From Thiorhodococcus mannitoliphagus (GTDB lineage Bacteria > Pseudomonadota > Gammaproteobacteria > Chromatiales > Chromatiaceae), in NCBI RefSeq assembly GCF_010915725.1, contig NZ_JAAIJR010000007.1:16015-80014 (forward strand): 64,000 bases of DNA. Direction: 5' to 3'. The position numbers were made by a program, and so were the translations under genes. Below are positions 18,821-28,932 of this stretch, piece by piece. The notes below the pieces were generated by a model that was given only the letters and a program-made list of their open reading frames with translations, was not told where the DNA came from and made no database searches. Numbering within the stretch: the stretch's first letter is position 1; each line of letters opens with the position of its first letter.

Positions 18821-19351
18821 TCAGAGCAGACTGGCACCTTGCGCAAGCAGGCCCAGCAAGCCTCCGAGGTCGAGTTCGATGTAGGTTCTGCCTTCCAACG
18901 TCAGACCGAGACAGACCAATTCGTCCGGTAGATTGGGCAGGCCGTCCAGTGATCCGGGCGTCAGGTCCGCCGGCACCGTCACCACCGTGATCTCATCGAT
19001 CGGCAGACAGGCACGCGCGTCGCGCTGGCCCAAGATGAGAAAGAGACCGCCGCCGGCGCCCTCCTTGAGCAGCAGGCCCAAGTCATAGACAGGGACCAGC
19101 TCGCCGCGGAAATTCACCAGCCCCAGACACCAAGGCTGGGTAAAGGGCAGCCTGGCACTCATGATGGCCGGGGACACCTCCGCCGGAAGATCCATCGGGA
19201 TCAGAAACCAGCGCTCCCCGATCCTGAAGGCATGCGCGATGGCCTGGGACGCCTCTTCCGTCTCGTCCTCCGCGAACGCCCGCGACAGCCAACGCAGGTC
19301 AGCCGGATGCGCGAGCGTCGACGCGGCTTGGCTGGCCAGAGCAAGGCTCAT
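18821..19351 (-). CDS. pilI: PilI-like CheW adaptor protein
   Basis: The 176-aa protein is a single CheW fold. The segment PWCLGLVNFRGELVPVYDLGLLL is the CheW beta-barrel signature and would couple receptor PilJ to kinase ChpA. Its ATG overlaps the pilH stop codon by four bases (ATGA), so the two are translationally coupled. Confidence 0.9.
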   Translation of the reverse strand: MSLALASQAASTLAHPADLRWLSRAFAEDETEEASQAIAHAFRIGERWFLIPMDLPAEVSPAIMSARLPFTQPWCLGLVNFRGELVPVYDLGLLLKEGAGGGLFLILGQRDARACLPIDEITVVTVPADLTPGSLDGLPNLPDELVCLGLTLEGRTYIELDLGGLLGLLAQGASLL

Positions 19352-19728
19352 GCGGTCGCTCCGCCTCCGCCTGCAAGCTCCTTGACGTGCTTGAGGACAG
19401 CTTCAGGCGTGCAGGGCTTGACGACATAGGCCTTGGCGCCCTGGAGCTGAGCCCAGACCTTGTCGGCCTTTTGGTTCTTGCTGCTGACCATCACCACTGG
19501 AATGGCGGAGGTCTCTGGGTCCTCCTTGAGCGTACGGGTGGCGTGATAACCATCGACATCGTCCATGACGATATCCATGAAGATCAGATCGGGACGCTCG
19601 CGCTGTGCGACTTCGACGCCCTCGCGCCCGGAGCCCGCGGCCACCACAACATGGCCCGCCTTGATCAGCATGTCTCGCAAGAAATCGCGCTCGGTCGCGG
19701 AGTCGTCGACGATGAGTAACTTGGCCAT
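19348..19728 (-). CDS. pilH: PilH-like single-domain response regulator
   Basis: The 126-aa protein is one receiver domain with the acidic pair in LIVDDSATERDF, phospho-acceptor Asp in LIFMDIVMDDVDGY, the Ser/Thr switch in VVMVSSKNQ and Lys in YVVKPCTPE. DKVWAQLQGAKAYVVKPC is close to PilH of the Pil-Chp system. No output domain is present, so it acts on pilus motors or as a phosphate sink. Confidence 0.92.
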   Translation of the reverse strand: MAKLLIVDDSATERDFLRDMLIKAGHVVVAAGSGREGVEVAQRERPDLIFMDIVMDDVDGYHATRTLKEDPETSAIPVVMVSSKNQKADKVWAQLQGAKAYVVKPCTPEAVLKHVKELAGGGGATA

Positions 19729-19753
19729 CGAATAGGTACCTCTTGGGCGTGCG

Positions 19754-20569
19754 TCACAGATAGCGCTGCAGCGTATCGTTCAGGTTGTCGAGCGTGAGTG
19801 GCTTGGTGAGATAGGCATCGGCGGAGGCGAGCGTCCCACGCAGCTTGTCGATGCGAGAGGTCTTGCCGGTCAGCATCACGACCGGGGCGCGAACCTGGAT
19901 GTCCTTCTTCAGGTGGCGTGACACGTCATAACCGCTGATACCCGGCAACATGACGTCGAGAAAAATGAGATCGTAGGACTGCTCGCGCGCCTTGGTCAGC
20001 GCCTCTTCGCCGGTCACCGCAAAGTCCACGGCGTAGCCCTTCTTCACCAGGCGCATCTCCATCATCTTGCGCACGGACTCACTGTCGTCGACCACCAGGA
20101 TGCGTTTCGCCGACAGCGGTGCCTGTGCCGCGACCTCGACGGCCGGCGCCTCTTCACTCCGCAGCGGCATCGCCATGTCATCGTGGATCGCAAGCTCGGG
20201 GGCAAACTGATAGACCTCGATCACCAAGGCATCCAGCGTCTTGAGGATGCGATTGGCCAGGACGGGCCGCTTGAAGAAGACATTGACCACGCCCTTGAAG
20301 TCACCCTCGAGCTTGTCGGCGGCCCCGATGCGGACGACCGGGATGACGTGCTCCGAGAACTGGGCGCGCAGATCGGCCCATGCCTCCAGACCCGCGGGCA
20401 GATCTTCGTTTACGGCAAAGAAGTCCGGACGCCGCCGACCGTCCTCCCAAAAGCAGTAACGCCGGGGACGCACCTTCGACAGCATGAAGGCGCGATTCAA
20501 CGCCTTCTGGTCGGTATCCGGGAAACCGCAGAGGGCAATTGCAAACTCTCTACTTTCGGCCGCACCCAT
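19754..20569 (-). CDS. PilG-like response regulator with extra N-terminal domain
   Basis: Residues about 150-271 of this 271-aa protein are a receiver with all key residues (ILVVDDSES, LIFLDVMLPG, VMLTGKTS, AYLTKPL). Residues 1-140 look like a degenerate receiver-type fold that lacks the acidic pocket. It heads the operon, the position PilG has in the Pil-Chp cluster, but standard PilG has a single receiver. The N-terminal domain may bind a partner. Confidence 0.8.
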   Translation of the reverse strand: MGAAESREFAIALCGFPDTDQKALNRAFMLSKVRPRRYCFWEDGRRRPDFFAVNEDLPAGLEAWADLRAQFSEHVIPVVRIGAADKLEGDFKGVVNVFFKRPVLANRILKTLDALVIEVYQFAPELAIHDDMAMPLRSEEAPAVEVAAQAPLSAKRILVVDDSESVRKMMEMRLVKKGYAVDFAVTGEEALTKAREQSYDLIFLDVMLPGISGYDVSRHLKKDIQVRAPVVMLTGKTSRIDKLRGTLASADAYLTKPLTLDNLNDTLQRYL

Positions 20570-21381
20570 GTGTCACCCCAGCGCATAAATCCGTTTCAAA
20601 TGGAGACCCGAACCTCGTCATGGTTCCAGGAACGACAACCTCTGGGCACGCTCAGCGACGCGCTGGCCCAGCCGGCTCGGCAGGCACCTGGCGAACGGCA
20701 GCGGTGATCAAGCCGAAACAGAACATCATCGAGAAACTGTGGATCACTTCATCAGGAGCCTCGCCGAACCCAGTGGTCCGGACATCCCAGCACGAGGCTT
20801 TCAAGAACAGCTGACAGGACGCCGATTTCGGGGCTCGACGAAGAAGAGGTCGGTCCAGGTTCGGCCGTCCTGGCCCTCCAACTCCCCCGCACACTCCACT
20901 CCGACTTCGCTACAGATTGAATCAGGCTTATCGGCAGGTCGCTTTGAACTCTGTCACAGGATGTTCAGAAGTGCTCCGCAAGCGCGAAAACGTTTCGAAT
21001 ACGATGCTTCGAATCCACGTCATCTGGACAAGGAGCAAATCATCTCGAAGGTTCGATCTCTGCGTCAGACAGCCGGACCGCTCTGATGCGGTCCTTCGCA
21101 GTCAAGCCTGTATTTCGGCGTTCCATCGATCAAGCAACCGCTTGCGCCACAGCGACGCAAGAAGGCTGGGCAAGCCCGGAAGAACCGGAAGCGCGCGCAG
21201 GCGGAAGCGTGGGAGTGAAGGAGCAGGCACGCCGAGGGCGGCGGCCAGGAACAGCGCGGACGCCATTGCGGCATCCGAGTTGGCAAGCACATCTTGGGCA
21301 GGCTCACATGAGCAAGGGGCTGCCCTCAGTGAAGAAAGAGCGACGTTAGACCCTGGTGTATAGAAATGCGAGCCCCGCGCC
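20570..21381. other. 812-bp gap without a convincing gene
   Basis: It separates the start of the Pil-Chp operon from the LpxH-like gene. Short open frames exist on both strands but none resembles a known family and codon use looks random. The promoter of the Chp operon should lie in its left part; no strong -35/-10 pair stands out. Confidence 0.5.
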
Positions 21382-22194
21382 TCAGCTGGCCTGAGCCAAG
21401 GCCACCAGGGGCTCCGCCGCGCCGATGGACTCCGGATAGGCATCGGTCCAGCGCAGCAGCTCCAAACGACCGTCATGGTGCTCGACCAAAGCGGTACAGC
21501 TCTCCACCCAGTCGCCGCAGTTGCAGTAGGTCACACCTTGGATCTCGCGCATCTCGGCGTGATGGATATGACCGCAGATCATGCCGTCCAGCGCGCGCTG
21601 CCCGGCCTCGGTCGCCACCGCCCGCTCGTAGTTGCCGATATAGCTGACGGCGTTCTTGACCTTGTGCTTGAGATAGCCGGCCAAAGACCAGTATTTCATG
21701 CCGAAGAGCGCACGCACGCGGCTGAGATAGACATTGAGCGCCAACAGCTTGTCGTAGGCGTGCGAGCCCAGTTCGGCGAGCCAAGGGCTGTGCTGAACGA
21801 CGCCGTCGAACTTGTCGCCATGCAGCACCATGAAGCGGCGCCCATCGGCGGTCCGATGGACGACCTCGTCCTTGACGACGATATCACCGAAGCGCGCTTC
21901 CAAGTGGTCGCGGAAGCGTTCGTCATGATTTCCGGGAATGTAGATGACCTCGGTACCCTGCCGCGCCTTCGCGAAGATTTCGCGCACGATTTGGTTGTGC
22001 GCCTCTGGCCAGTAGACGCCATTCTTCATCGCCCAAAGGTCGATGATGTCGCCGACCAGATAGAGCTGCTTGGATTGCGTCGACTGCAGAAAGTCGATCA
22101 GGAACTGCGCCTGACAGCCCCGAAACCCCAGATGAATATCCGACAGAAAGATACTGCGGTACTTCAGGGGGTGCATGCGTTTGATTTCGGACAT
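21382..22194 (-). CDS. LpxH-like calcineurin-type metallophosphoesterase
   Basis: The 270-aa protein carries the full metallophosphoesterase motif series: DIHLG, GDIID, GNHD, then a late His (VLHGDKF) and GHIHHAE. The family includes UDP-2,3-diacylglucosamine diphosphatase of lipid A synthesis, and length and motif spacing fit that subgroup. A more general phosphoesterase is possible if a classical lpxH exists elsewhere. Confidence 0.85.
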   Translation of the reverse strand: MSEIKRMHPLKYRSIFLSDIHLGFRGCQAQFLIDFLQSTQSKQLYLVGDIIDLWAMKNGVYWPEAHNQIVREIFAKARQGTEVIYIPGNHDERFRDHLEARFGDIVVKDEVVHRTADGRRFMVLHGDKFDGVVQHSPWLAELGSHAYDKLLALNVYLSRVRALFGMKYWSLAGYLKHKVKNAVSYIGNYERAVATEAGQRALDGMICGHIHHAEMREIQGVTYCNCGDWVESCTALVEHHDGRLELLRWTDAYPESIGAAEPLVALAQAS

Positions 22195-22456
22195 CCTCTC
22201 GACCTGCCGCTAGATTCGTTGCCCGGCATGGTCGCGAAACTTGGTTACGAGGCCGTTGAGACCAGGTGAAGATGCGATGAAGACTGCTGTTTTACTGAGC
22301 CTTTTTGGATGCGATTGCGACTGACCCATAGCAACCTCGAGACAGCTCGACGGCACGCACCTCAAGGCATCCCGCGGCTCCCACTCGCCAGGCGCGCGCT
22401 CTATACTGTGCGTTTGCCCGCACAGGGCCGTTCAACCAGAGATTCGGAGCGAGACG

Positions 22457-23677
<1,221 letters not shown>

Positions 23678-23685
23678 CGGCCAAC

Positions 23686-23713
23686 CGCCAGCGAGCGTCA
23701 TCGCCCGCTGGCG
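23686..23713. terminator. hairpin between convergent argG and PQQ dehydrogenase genes
   Basis: CGCCAGCG and CGCTGGCG form an 8-bp stem with a 12-base loop between the two stop codons. There is no T-run on either strand, so it is a weak or bidirectional terminator at best. Confidence 0.4.
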
Positions 23714-23715
23714 CG

Positions 23716-24882
23716 TCAGAACCTGGACGGCAGGACTCTGAGCAAGACAGCGTCGGGCTCGTCGGTCAGGACATAGAGATAGCCGTCTGGCCCTTGCCGC
23801 ACATCACGCACGCGCTTGCCGATGGTCAGCTTGTCTTCGCCGACGACCGCTCGGCCATCGAGCTGGATGCGGCGAATCTGGCGAAACTTCAGGGCGCCGC
23901 TGAAGAGGTTGCCGGTCCAGCCGGGATAGCGATTCCCCCTGTAGACGGCCAGACCGCTCGGCGCCTTGGACGGCGTCCAAACCACCTTAGGGTCGCGCAT
24001 CCCCGGCCGGCTGGTCTCGTCCGCGATCTCGGGTCCCCAATACTCCATGCTGTAGGTCACCTCGGGCCAACCGTAGTTCTGGCCGGCGAGGATGAGGTTC
24101 AGCTCGTCGCCGCCCCGGGCGCCGTGCTCATTGGCCCAGACAGCTCCGGTCTTGGGATCCAAGGCGAGACCTTGAATATTGCGGTGCCCGTAGGTGTAGA
24201 TCTCGGGGCGCGCCCCCGCTTCATGGACAAAGGGATTGTCCTTGGGCACAGACCCATCGTCGTTTAGCCGGATGATCTTGCCAAAGAGGGTCTTGAGGCT
24301 CTGTGCCTGTTTGCGAATGTGCTCGCCCTGGAAGGCGACCGGCGGGTTCCCGCCATCGCCGATGCTCATCAACAGCGTCTTGTCGGGCAGCCACAGCAGG
24401 CGCGAGCCGAAATGCTGACCGTCTGCCTTGGGATCTGGATTGCGGAAGATGACCTCCACATCCTCGAGCCGCCCGTCGCCGAGTCGCGCGCGTGCCAGCG
24501 TGGTGCGATTGGCGTCCTTGGTGCCGGTCGCGTAGGTCAGATAGATCAGCCGATTTTGCTCGAAGTCGGGGTGCACGACCACGTCGAGGAGCCCGCCCTG
24601 TCCATAGGCGAGCACCTCGGGCACGCCAGCGAGAGGCTCTGGGTCCAGCGCGCCGTCGCGCAGTATCCGCAGCCGCCCAGGGCGCTCGGTGATCAAGGCG
24701 GAGCCGTCCGGCAGCCAGGCGATGGACCAGGGATGCTGGAGCCCGCTGACAACGACCTCCGTGCGCCAACCCTTGGCCTCGGGCACGTCGCCGCTCGGCG
24801 CCACGGGACCATCCGTCGGTGCACAGTTGGCGAGCGGAATCCAGAGGAGGAGGGGCAGAATGAGCGAGGGACCAAGCTTCAT
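23716..24882 (-). CDS. PQQ-dependent aldose sugar dehydrogenase, lipoprotein
   Basis: This 388-aa protein of the soluble glucose dehydrogenase (YliI/GDH-B) beta-propeller family begins with a lipoprotein signal ending LANC, so Cys20 is the likely lipid anchor. Landmarks are HPWSIAWLPDG, WVNEHG-type AVWANEHGARGGDELN, and TYGHRNIQG. It would oxidise aldoses in the periplasm and feed electrons to the respiratory chain. No PQQ biosynthesis genes are nearby. Confidence 0.92.
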   Translation of the reverse strand: MKLGPSLILPLLLWIPLANCAPTDGPVAPSGDVPEAKGWRTEVVVSGLQHPWSIAWLPDGSALITERPGRLRILRDGALDPEPLAGVPEVLAYGQGGLLDVVVHPDFEQNRLIYLTYATGTKDANRTTLARARLGDGRLEDVEVIFRNPDPKADGQHFGSRLLWLPDKTLLMSIGDGGNPPVAFQGEHIRKQAQSLKTLFGKIIRLNDDGSVPKDNPFVHEAGARPEIYTYGHRNIQGLALDPKTGAVWANEHGARGGDELNLILAGQNYGWPEVTYSMEYWGPEIADETSRPGMRDPKVVWTPSKAPSGLAVYRGNRYPGWTGNLFSGALKFRQIRRIQLDGRAVVGEDKLTIGKRVRDVRQGPDGYLYVLTDEPDAVLLRVLPSRF

Positions 24883-24903
24883 GCGACGCTCCCAGATTGC
24901 AGT

Positions 24904-25344
24904 CTATGGCTCCGCAGCGGCTGCCTGGCTCGGCAGCCTTGACGGCGCCTCACCCCGCGCCTTCATCTGCTCGAAGGGGTCTGGCCCTTGGCGCTCGCGG
25001 CCGGAATCGCTCAGCCGCTTCAGGTAATCGATCCAGAATGGCTGCCAGGCGCGCCCGAGCTTATAGAGATAGGGCCAATCGTAGAGGCCCGAGTTGTGGC
25101 CATCGTCGAAGAAGATCTTGAGGGCATAGTGGCCGATCTGCTGGAGATCTGTGATTCCGACGCCCTCCTTGCCGAACTGGAGCTTGGCGGTCGCCGGTGA
25201 ATGCCCGCGCACTTCCGCTGACGGTGAATAGACCCGCAAGTATTCGCAGGGCAAGCGAAAGACGGCCCCATCGTCAAAGGCGATTTCGAGGATACGGGAC
25301 TGTTGATGAAGCTGGATCTCGACTGGGTTTGGCTGATGTTCCAT
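24904..25344 (-). CDS. DUF971 / GBBH-like N-terminal domain protein
   Basis: The 146-aa product has the DUF971 pattern: RILEIAFDDG, FRLPCEYLRVYSPSAEV, then HYALKIFFDDGHNSGLYDWPYLY. This fold also forms the N-terminal domain of gamma-butyrobetaine hydroxylase. Stand-alone versions are suggested to serve iron-sulfur protein assembly, but the role is not settled. It is followed at 24882 by the dehydrogenase on the same strand, with a 21-bp gap. Confidence 0.88.
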   Translation of the reverse strand: MEHQPNPVEIQLHQQSRILEIAFDDGAVFRLPCEYLRVYSPSAEVRGHSPATAKLQFGKEGVGITDLQQIGHYALKIFFDDGHNSGLYDWPYLYKLGRAWQPFWIDYLKRLSDSGRERQGPDPFEQMKARGEAPSRLPSQAAAAEP

Positions 25345-25479
25345 AGCGTTGGTGCGCAGAAAGCGTCCTGAGCCGGACCGCTGAGTTGAGGATTGCGCCT
25401 AAGCTAGGGACGTTGCCCAGGCAATCAAGCCCAGCGACTGAGGGGGCTGGAGCCGCTAACTCAGCGCTTCGAGAGTCGA

Positions 25480-26580
25480 CTAGCCCGCCGCCCCCATCGC
25501 CCGCGCCCGATCGGCGCGCGCGCTCAGCTCCGCCGCGGCCACGGCCGGACCCTCGACTTCCGGCCAGCCCGCACAATGTCTGACGATGAGATCCGCCAGC
25601 AGCGCCATGTGGTCAGGATTGTCGTTCAGGCAAGGAATATAGCTGTAGGACTCGCCGCCGGCCTCGAGGAAGAGGTCGCGGTTCTCGATGGAGACCTCTT
25701 CCAGGGTCTCCAGACAATCGGCGGAAAATCCCGGCGACAGCACCTGGACGGACTTGACGCCCTGCCGCCCCCATTCCTCGAGCGTGGCATCTGTGTAGGG
25801 CTTGAGCCACTCGCTCTTGCCAAGACGTGACTGAAAGCTGAGAAACCAGCGCTCGGACGGCAGCTCCAAGCGCTCGGCGAGCAGCCGCGCGGTCTTTTGA
25901 CAATGGCAGTGGTAGGGGTCGCCCTGCTCGAAGTACTCCTGCGGGATGCCATGGAAGGAGAGCAGCAACCGCTCGGCCTGACCATGCTCCGCCCAGTAGG
26001 CGCGGATGCTGGCCGCAAGGGCTTCGATATAGCCCGGCTCGTCGTGATACTGGTTGATGAAACGCAGCTCGGGCAGCCAGCGCCAGCGTTGCAGCTCGCG
26101 CGTGACGGCGTCGAAGACCGAGGCAGTCGTAGAGGCGGAGTATTGCGGGTAGAGCGCGAAGACCAAGACCCGGCGGGCGTTGGCCGCCTTGAGTTCGGCG
26201 AGGGCGGCCGGAACGGACGGATTGCCGTAGCGCATGCCAAGCGCCACCTTGACCGGCCCGCCGAAGCGCTGGTCCAACAGCCCCTGCAGCGCCGTCTGCT
26301 GGCGTCTGGAGATCTCGAGCAGCGGCGAACCCTCCGGCGTCCAGACCGAGCGATAGGCCTCGGCGGAACGCTTCGGCCGCGTCCGCAGAATGATCCCGTG
26401 CAGCAGGAGCATCCAGGGCAGCCGGGCCATCTCGACCACGCGCCGGTCCGCAAGGAACTCGGCCAGATAGCGTCGAACGTCGGCGACGCTGGGCGTATCC
26501 GGCGTGCCTAGATTCACCAGCAGGACGCCAAGGCTTTCGGGCGCAGCGTGGCGGTAGTCGAGCGTGTTTACAAATGTCAT
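25480..26580 (-). CDS. hemH: ferrochelatase
   Basis: Ferrochelatase inserts ferrous iron into protoporphyrin IX, the last step of haem synthesis. The 366-aa protein shows GVLLVNLGTPDTP, catalytic His in LLLSFHGIPQEY, YHCHCQKTA, and GFSADCLETLEEV. The C-terminal tail after about residue 335 is Ala-rich and variable. It is 13 bp downstream of the hemerythrin gene, suggesting co-transcription. Confidence 0.97.
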   Translation of the reverse strand: MTFVNTLDYRHAAPESLGVLLVNLGTPDTPSVADVRRYLAEFLADRRVVEMARLPWMLLLHGIILRTRPKRSAEAYRSVWTPEGSPLLEISRRQQTALQGLLDQRFGGPVKVALGMRYGNPSVPAALAELKAANARRVLVFALYPQYSASTTASVFDAVTRELQRWRWLPELRFINQYHDEPGYIEALAASIRAYWAEHGQAERLLLSFHGIPQEYFEQGDPYHCHCQKTARLLAERLELPSERWFLSFQSRLGKSEWLKPYTDATLEEWGRQGVKSVQVLSPGFSADCLETLEEVSIENRDLFLEAGGESYSYIPCLNDNPDHMALLADLIVRHCAGWPEVEGPAVAAAELSARADRARAMGAAG

Positions 26581-26593
26581 CCAGCGGTCTCGA

Positions 26594-27145
26594 TCAGAGG
26601 TTCGACTGTGCGTGTAGCTGTTTGTAGAGGGCCTTGAAGCGCTGCGGATCGGGGCTGCCGAAGACCGGGTCCTCGGCCGCCGGGGCGGCGTCCGCGATCT
26701 CCTTCCAGTCCGCGTCCGTCAAGGCTTGCATGGCGATCGGGAAGGCCTCGGTATCTTCCAGAAGCAGGTGCGCGCGGTTGGTCGCCACCAGCTCGCGGCC
26801 GTTCGCCTCGACGTCCTCACGCAGCAGCACCTCCTCATTGAGGATGCCCTCGATGGATGCGCGGAAGCGCTTGGTCACCTGGCTCAGTCCGGCATGCTGA
26901 CGCATCAGCACCTCGAAGACCTCGCTGCGCTCGGACGTCCTCTCCAGGACGCGCTGAAAGAGCAGGTCTTCCGTCGGGTGATGGACAATGTCGGCGTAGC
27001 TGTCCATGTATTCAAGCAGCTCGTTCATGAGTTCGTAGTCCGGCTCCGTCCCCTCATGAAAGCGATCCAGGAGCCCGTCGAGCATGTTGAGTACCTGAGT
27101 CAAACGCGCGTGGTCTTGCGCGAGTCTGGTCATGATTTGTTGCAT
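26594..27145 (-). CDS. hemerythrin HHE-domain protein
   Basis: The 183-aa protein forms a four-helix bundle with di-iron ligands in MTRLAQDHARL, DIVHHPTEDLLF, LMRQHAGL and a later NRAHLLLEDTEAF. ATG at 27145 is chosen because GAGGAG lies 9 bases upstream; longer forms start in the spacer. Such proteins bind O2 or NO, or sense redox and iron. Its place just before hemH hints at iron or NO handling (inference). Confidence 0.88.
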   Translation of the reverse strand: MQQIMTRLAQDHARLTQVLNMLDGLLDRFHEGTEPDYELMNELLEYMDSYADIVHHPTEDLLFQRVLERTSERSEVFEVLMRQHAGLSQVTKRFRASIEGILNEEVLLREDVEANGRELVATNRAHLLLEDTEAFPIAMQALTDADWKEIADAAPAAEDPVFGSPDPQRFKALYKQLHAQSNL

Positions 27146-27190
27146 TTGCCTTCTCCTCAGATAGGCGCGCAAGGATCGATCAGTATGCCA

Positions 27191-28897
27191 TCACCGCGGT
27201 CCTTGCCAACCCGCGATCCACCGCCACACGGCGCCCTCGCGCTGGCTCTCGCCAATGGCCACGTAGCGCAGGGCGTGAATGTTCTGTAAGACCCAATCCA
27301 TGCGTCGACGTGCATCCTCGCGGCCGCAGAAGAGTAAACGATCACCGACCTCGACCCGCTCATCGAGGTCCGGCAAGAGGATCCGCTCACCGTTCTGCAG
27401 CAAGAGCAGCGGTATCGCGTGCAGGTACCGGTCGCGATCGCGCGGATCGCGGAGCAAGGTATCGAGTGTGACGCGCAACCCCCGATCCTCCGCATCATGC
27501 AGCGCGAAGGCGTGCTCCTGGTCGATGTTCACCTCCCAGACGTAGGGCATCCGCTCCTCGACCAGGGCGATGATGCGCGCGACCAGGGTGCTCGCCCAGG
27601 CCTCATCCTGGAAGCGCGCTAGATTGGAGAAATCCGCTAGGAGCGGCGTGACCAGGCGCACGCGAATCCGCCGGGCGATGATGGTGCTGGGGTTCATGAT
27701 GGCTTGGGCGCCGACACCATCGAACAGTTCCTTGTTCTGGAGGCGGTTCTCGCGCGCGATGACGAAGAGGTCCGGGTTGAGCTGAAGCGCAGTCATGACG
27801 ATGGAGAGATTGTCGGCATCGTGGTCGGTGCCGGCGACCAAGCCAACGGCGCGGCGGATCTCGGCCTCCTCCAAGGTCACGGCCTCGGTGCCACGCCCAT
27901 GGACCACACCCTCCGCCGGGATGCCAGTCTTGTGCGGCTCGGCCTCGATCACTACCAGGTCGAGCCCCTGCTGCTTCAAGTGCTTGTACATCGCCTTGCC
28001 GAAGCGGCCGTAGCCGCAGATCACCCAGCGCCCTTGATGCGGCGGATAGTGCGGCTCGCTAATGGTGTCGCCGGTGAATCCGGACAGCCAATCGACCAGC
28101 AATGTCTGACAGGGCGCCTGGATCGCAATGGCGATATAGAGGGCGAAGGCATCGAAGGGGTCATAAATGTGATCTGTGCCGAATGAGGCCATATTGGCCT
28201 CGATCTCGTGTGAATCCGCACGGCAGATCACCTTGCTGTCTGGATTGAGCAGCTTGGCCGCGATAGCGACCTTGAGGTTCGCCTCGTTGACATTGGTGAG
28301 CGCCACCACGCCGCGACAGCGGGCATGCTTGAGTCCAGCGGCTTCGAGCGCATCAGGGCTGCGCGCATCCGCGCAGAGCGCGGGCACGAACTCGCGCTGA
28401 TTGTCGAGCTGAAGGAGACTGATACGTTCCGGATCGATATCGATGACCACGGCTTGCAGGTGGCGGTCGGTCAGCCCCCTGACCAAGGCACTCCCGGTCT
28501 GACCATAGCCGCAAACCAAATAGAAGGGGTGCGTTAAGCTCTCGACCCGACGACGGAAGCGCCGTTCCGCGATGGCGCGCTGCAAGGTCGCATCCTGGAG
28601 TAGCGCGATGAGATTGCCGATGGCGTAAATCCACACCGCGACGGTCACGAACACCGAGGCCGAGACCCAGATGCGCTGCGCATCCGTGAAGGGGTTCGGC
28701 AATTCACCGAAGCCGATGGTCGTCGACATGTAGCTGACGAAGTAGAAGGCATGGAAGAAGCTCGTGGTCGTCGGATTGCCGTCGGCGTCCTGAGCCGGAA
28801 TGATCGCCATACCCGCCATCGCGACCGCGTAGGCGACAATGAGCGTCAGCAGCGGCGTGCGCATCCGCCGCAGAATGAGAAAGAAGATGGTATCCAT
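27191..28897 (-). CDS. potassium channel with two TrkA-N (RCK) domains
   Basis: The 568-aa protein starts with a two-helix pore module: TM1 about 12-32, pore loop with filter TTIGFGE, TM2 about 75-95. Two Rossmann RCK domains follow, with nucleotide loops GYGQTG and GYGRFGKA, and a TrkA-C-like tail. The filter TIGFGE differs from the usual TVGYGD but is within the range of K+ channels. ATG at 28897 begins MDTIFFLILRRM; the open frame upstream lacks coding character. A small membrane protein gene lies 35 bp upstream, likely in one operon. Confidence 0.92.
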   Translation of the reverse strand: MDTIFFLILRRMRTPLLTLIVAYAVAMAGMAIIPAQDADGNPTTTSFFHAFYFVSYMSTTIGFGELPNPFTDAQRIWVSASVFVTVAVWIYAIGNLIALLQDATLQRAIAERRFRRRVESLTHPFYLVCGYGQTGSALVRGLTDRHLQAVVIDIDPERISLLQLDNQREFVPALCADARSPDALEAAGLKHARCRGVVALTNVNEANLKVAIAAKLLNPDSKVICRADSHEIEANMASFGTDHIYDPFDAFALYIAIAIQAPCQTLLVDWLSGFTGDTISEPHYPPHQGRWVICGYGRFGKAMYKHLKQQGLDLVVIEAEPHKTGIPAEGVVHGRGTEAVTLEEAEIRRAVGLVAGTDHDADNLSIVMTALQLNPDLFVIARENRLQNKELFDGVGAQAIMNPSTIIARRIRVRLVTPLLADFSNLARFQDEAWASTLVARIIALVEERMPYVWEVNIDQEHAFALHDAEDRGLRVTLDTLLRDPRDRDRYLHAIPLLLLQNGERILLPDLDERVEVGDRLLFCGREDARRRMDWVLQNIHALRYVAIGESQREGAVWRWIAGWQGPR

Positions 28898-28932
28898 CGG
28901 GCAAGACGCCTCGACTGGGGCGCGGCCGCGGG

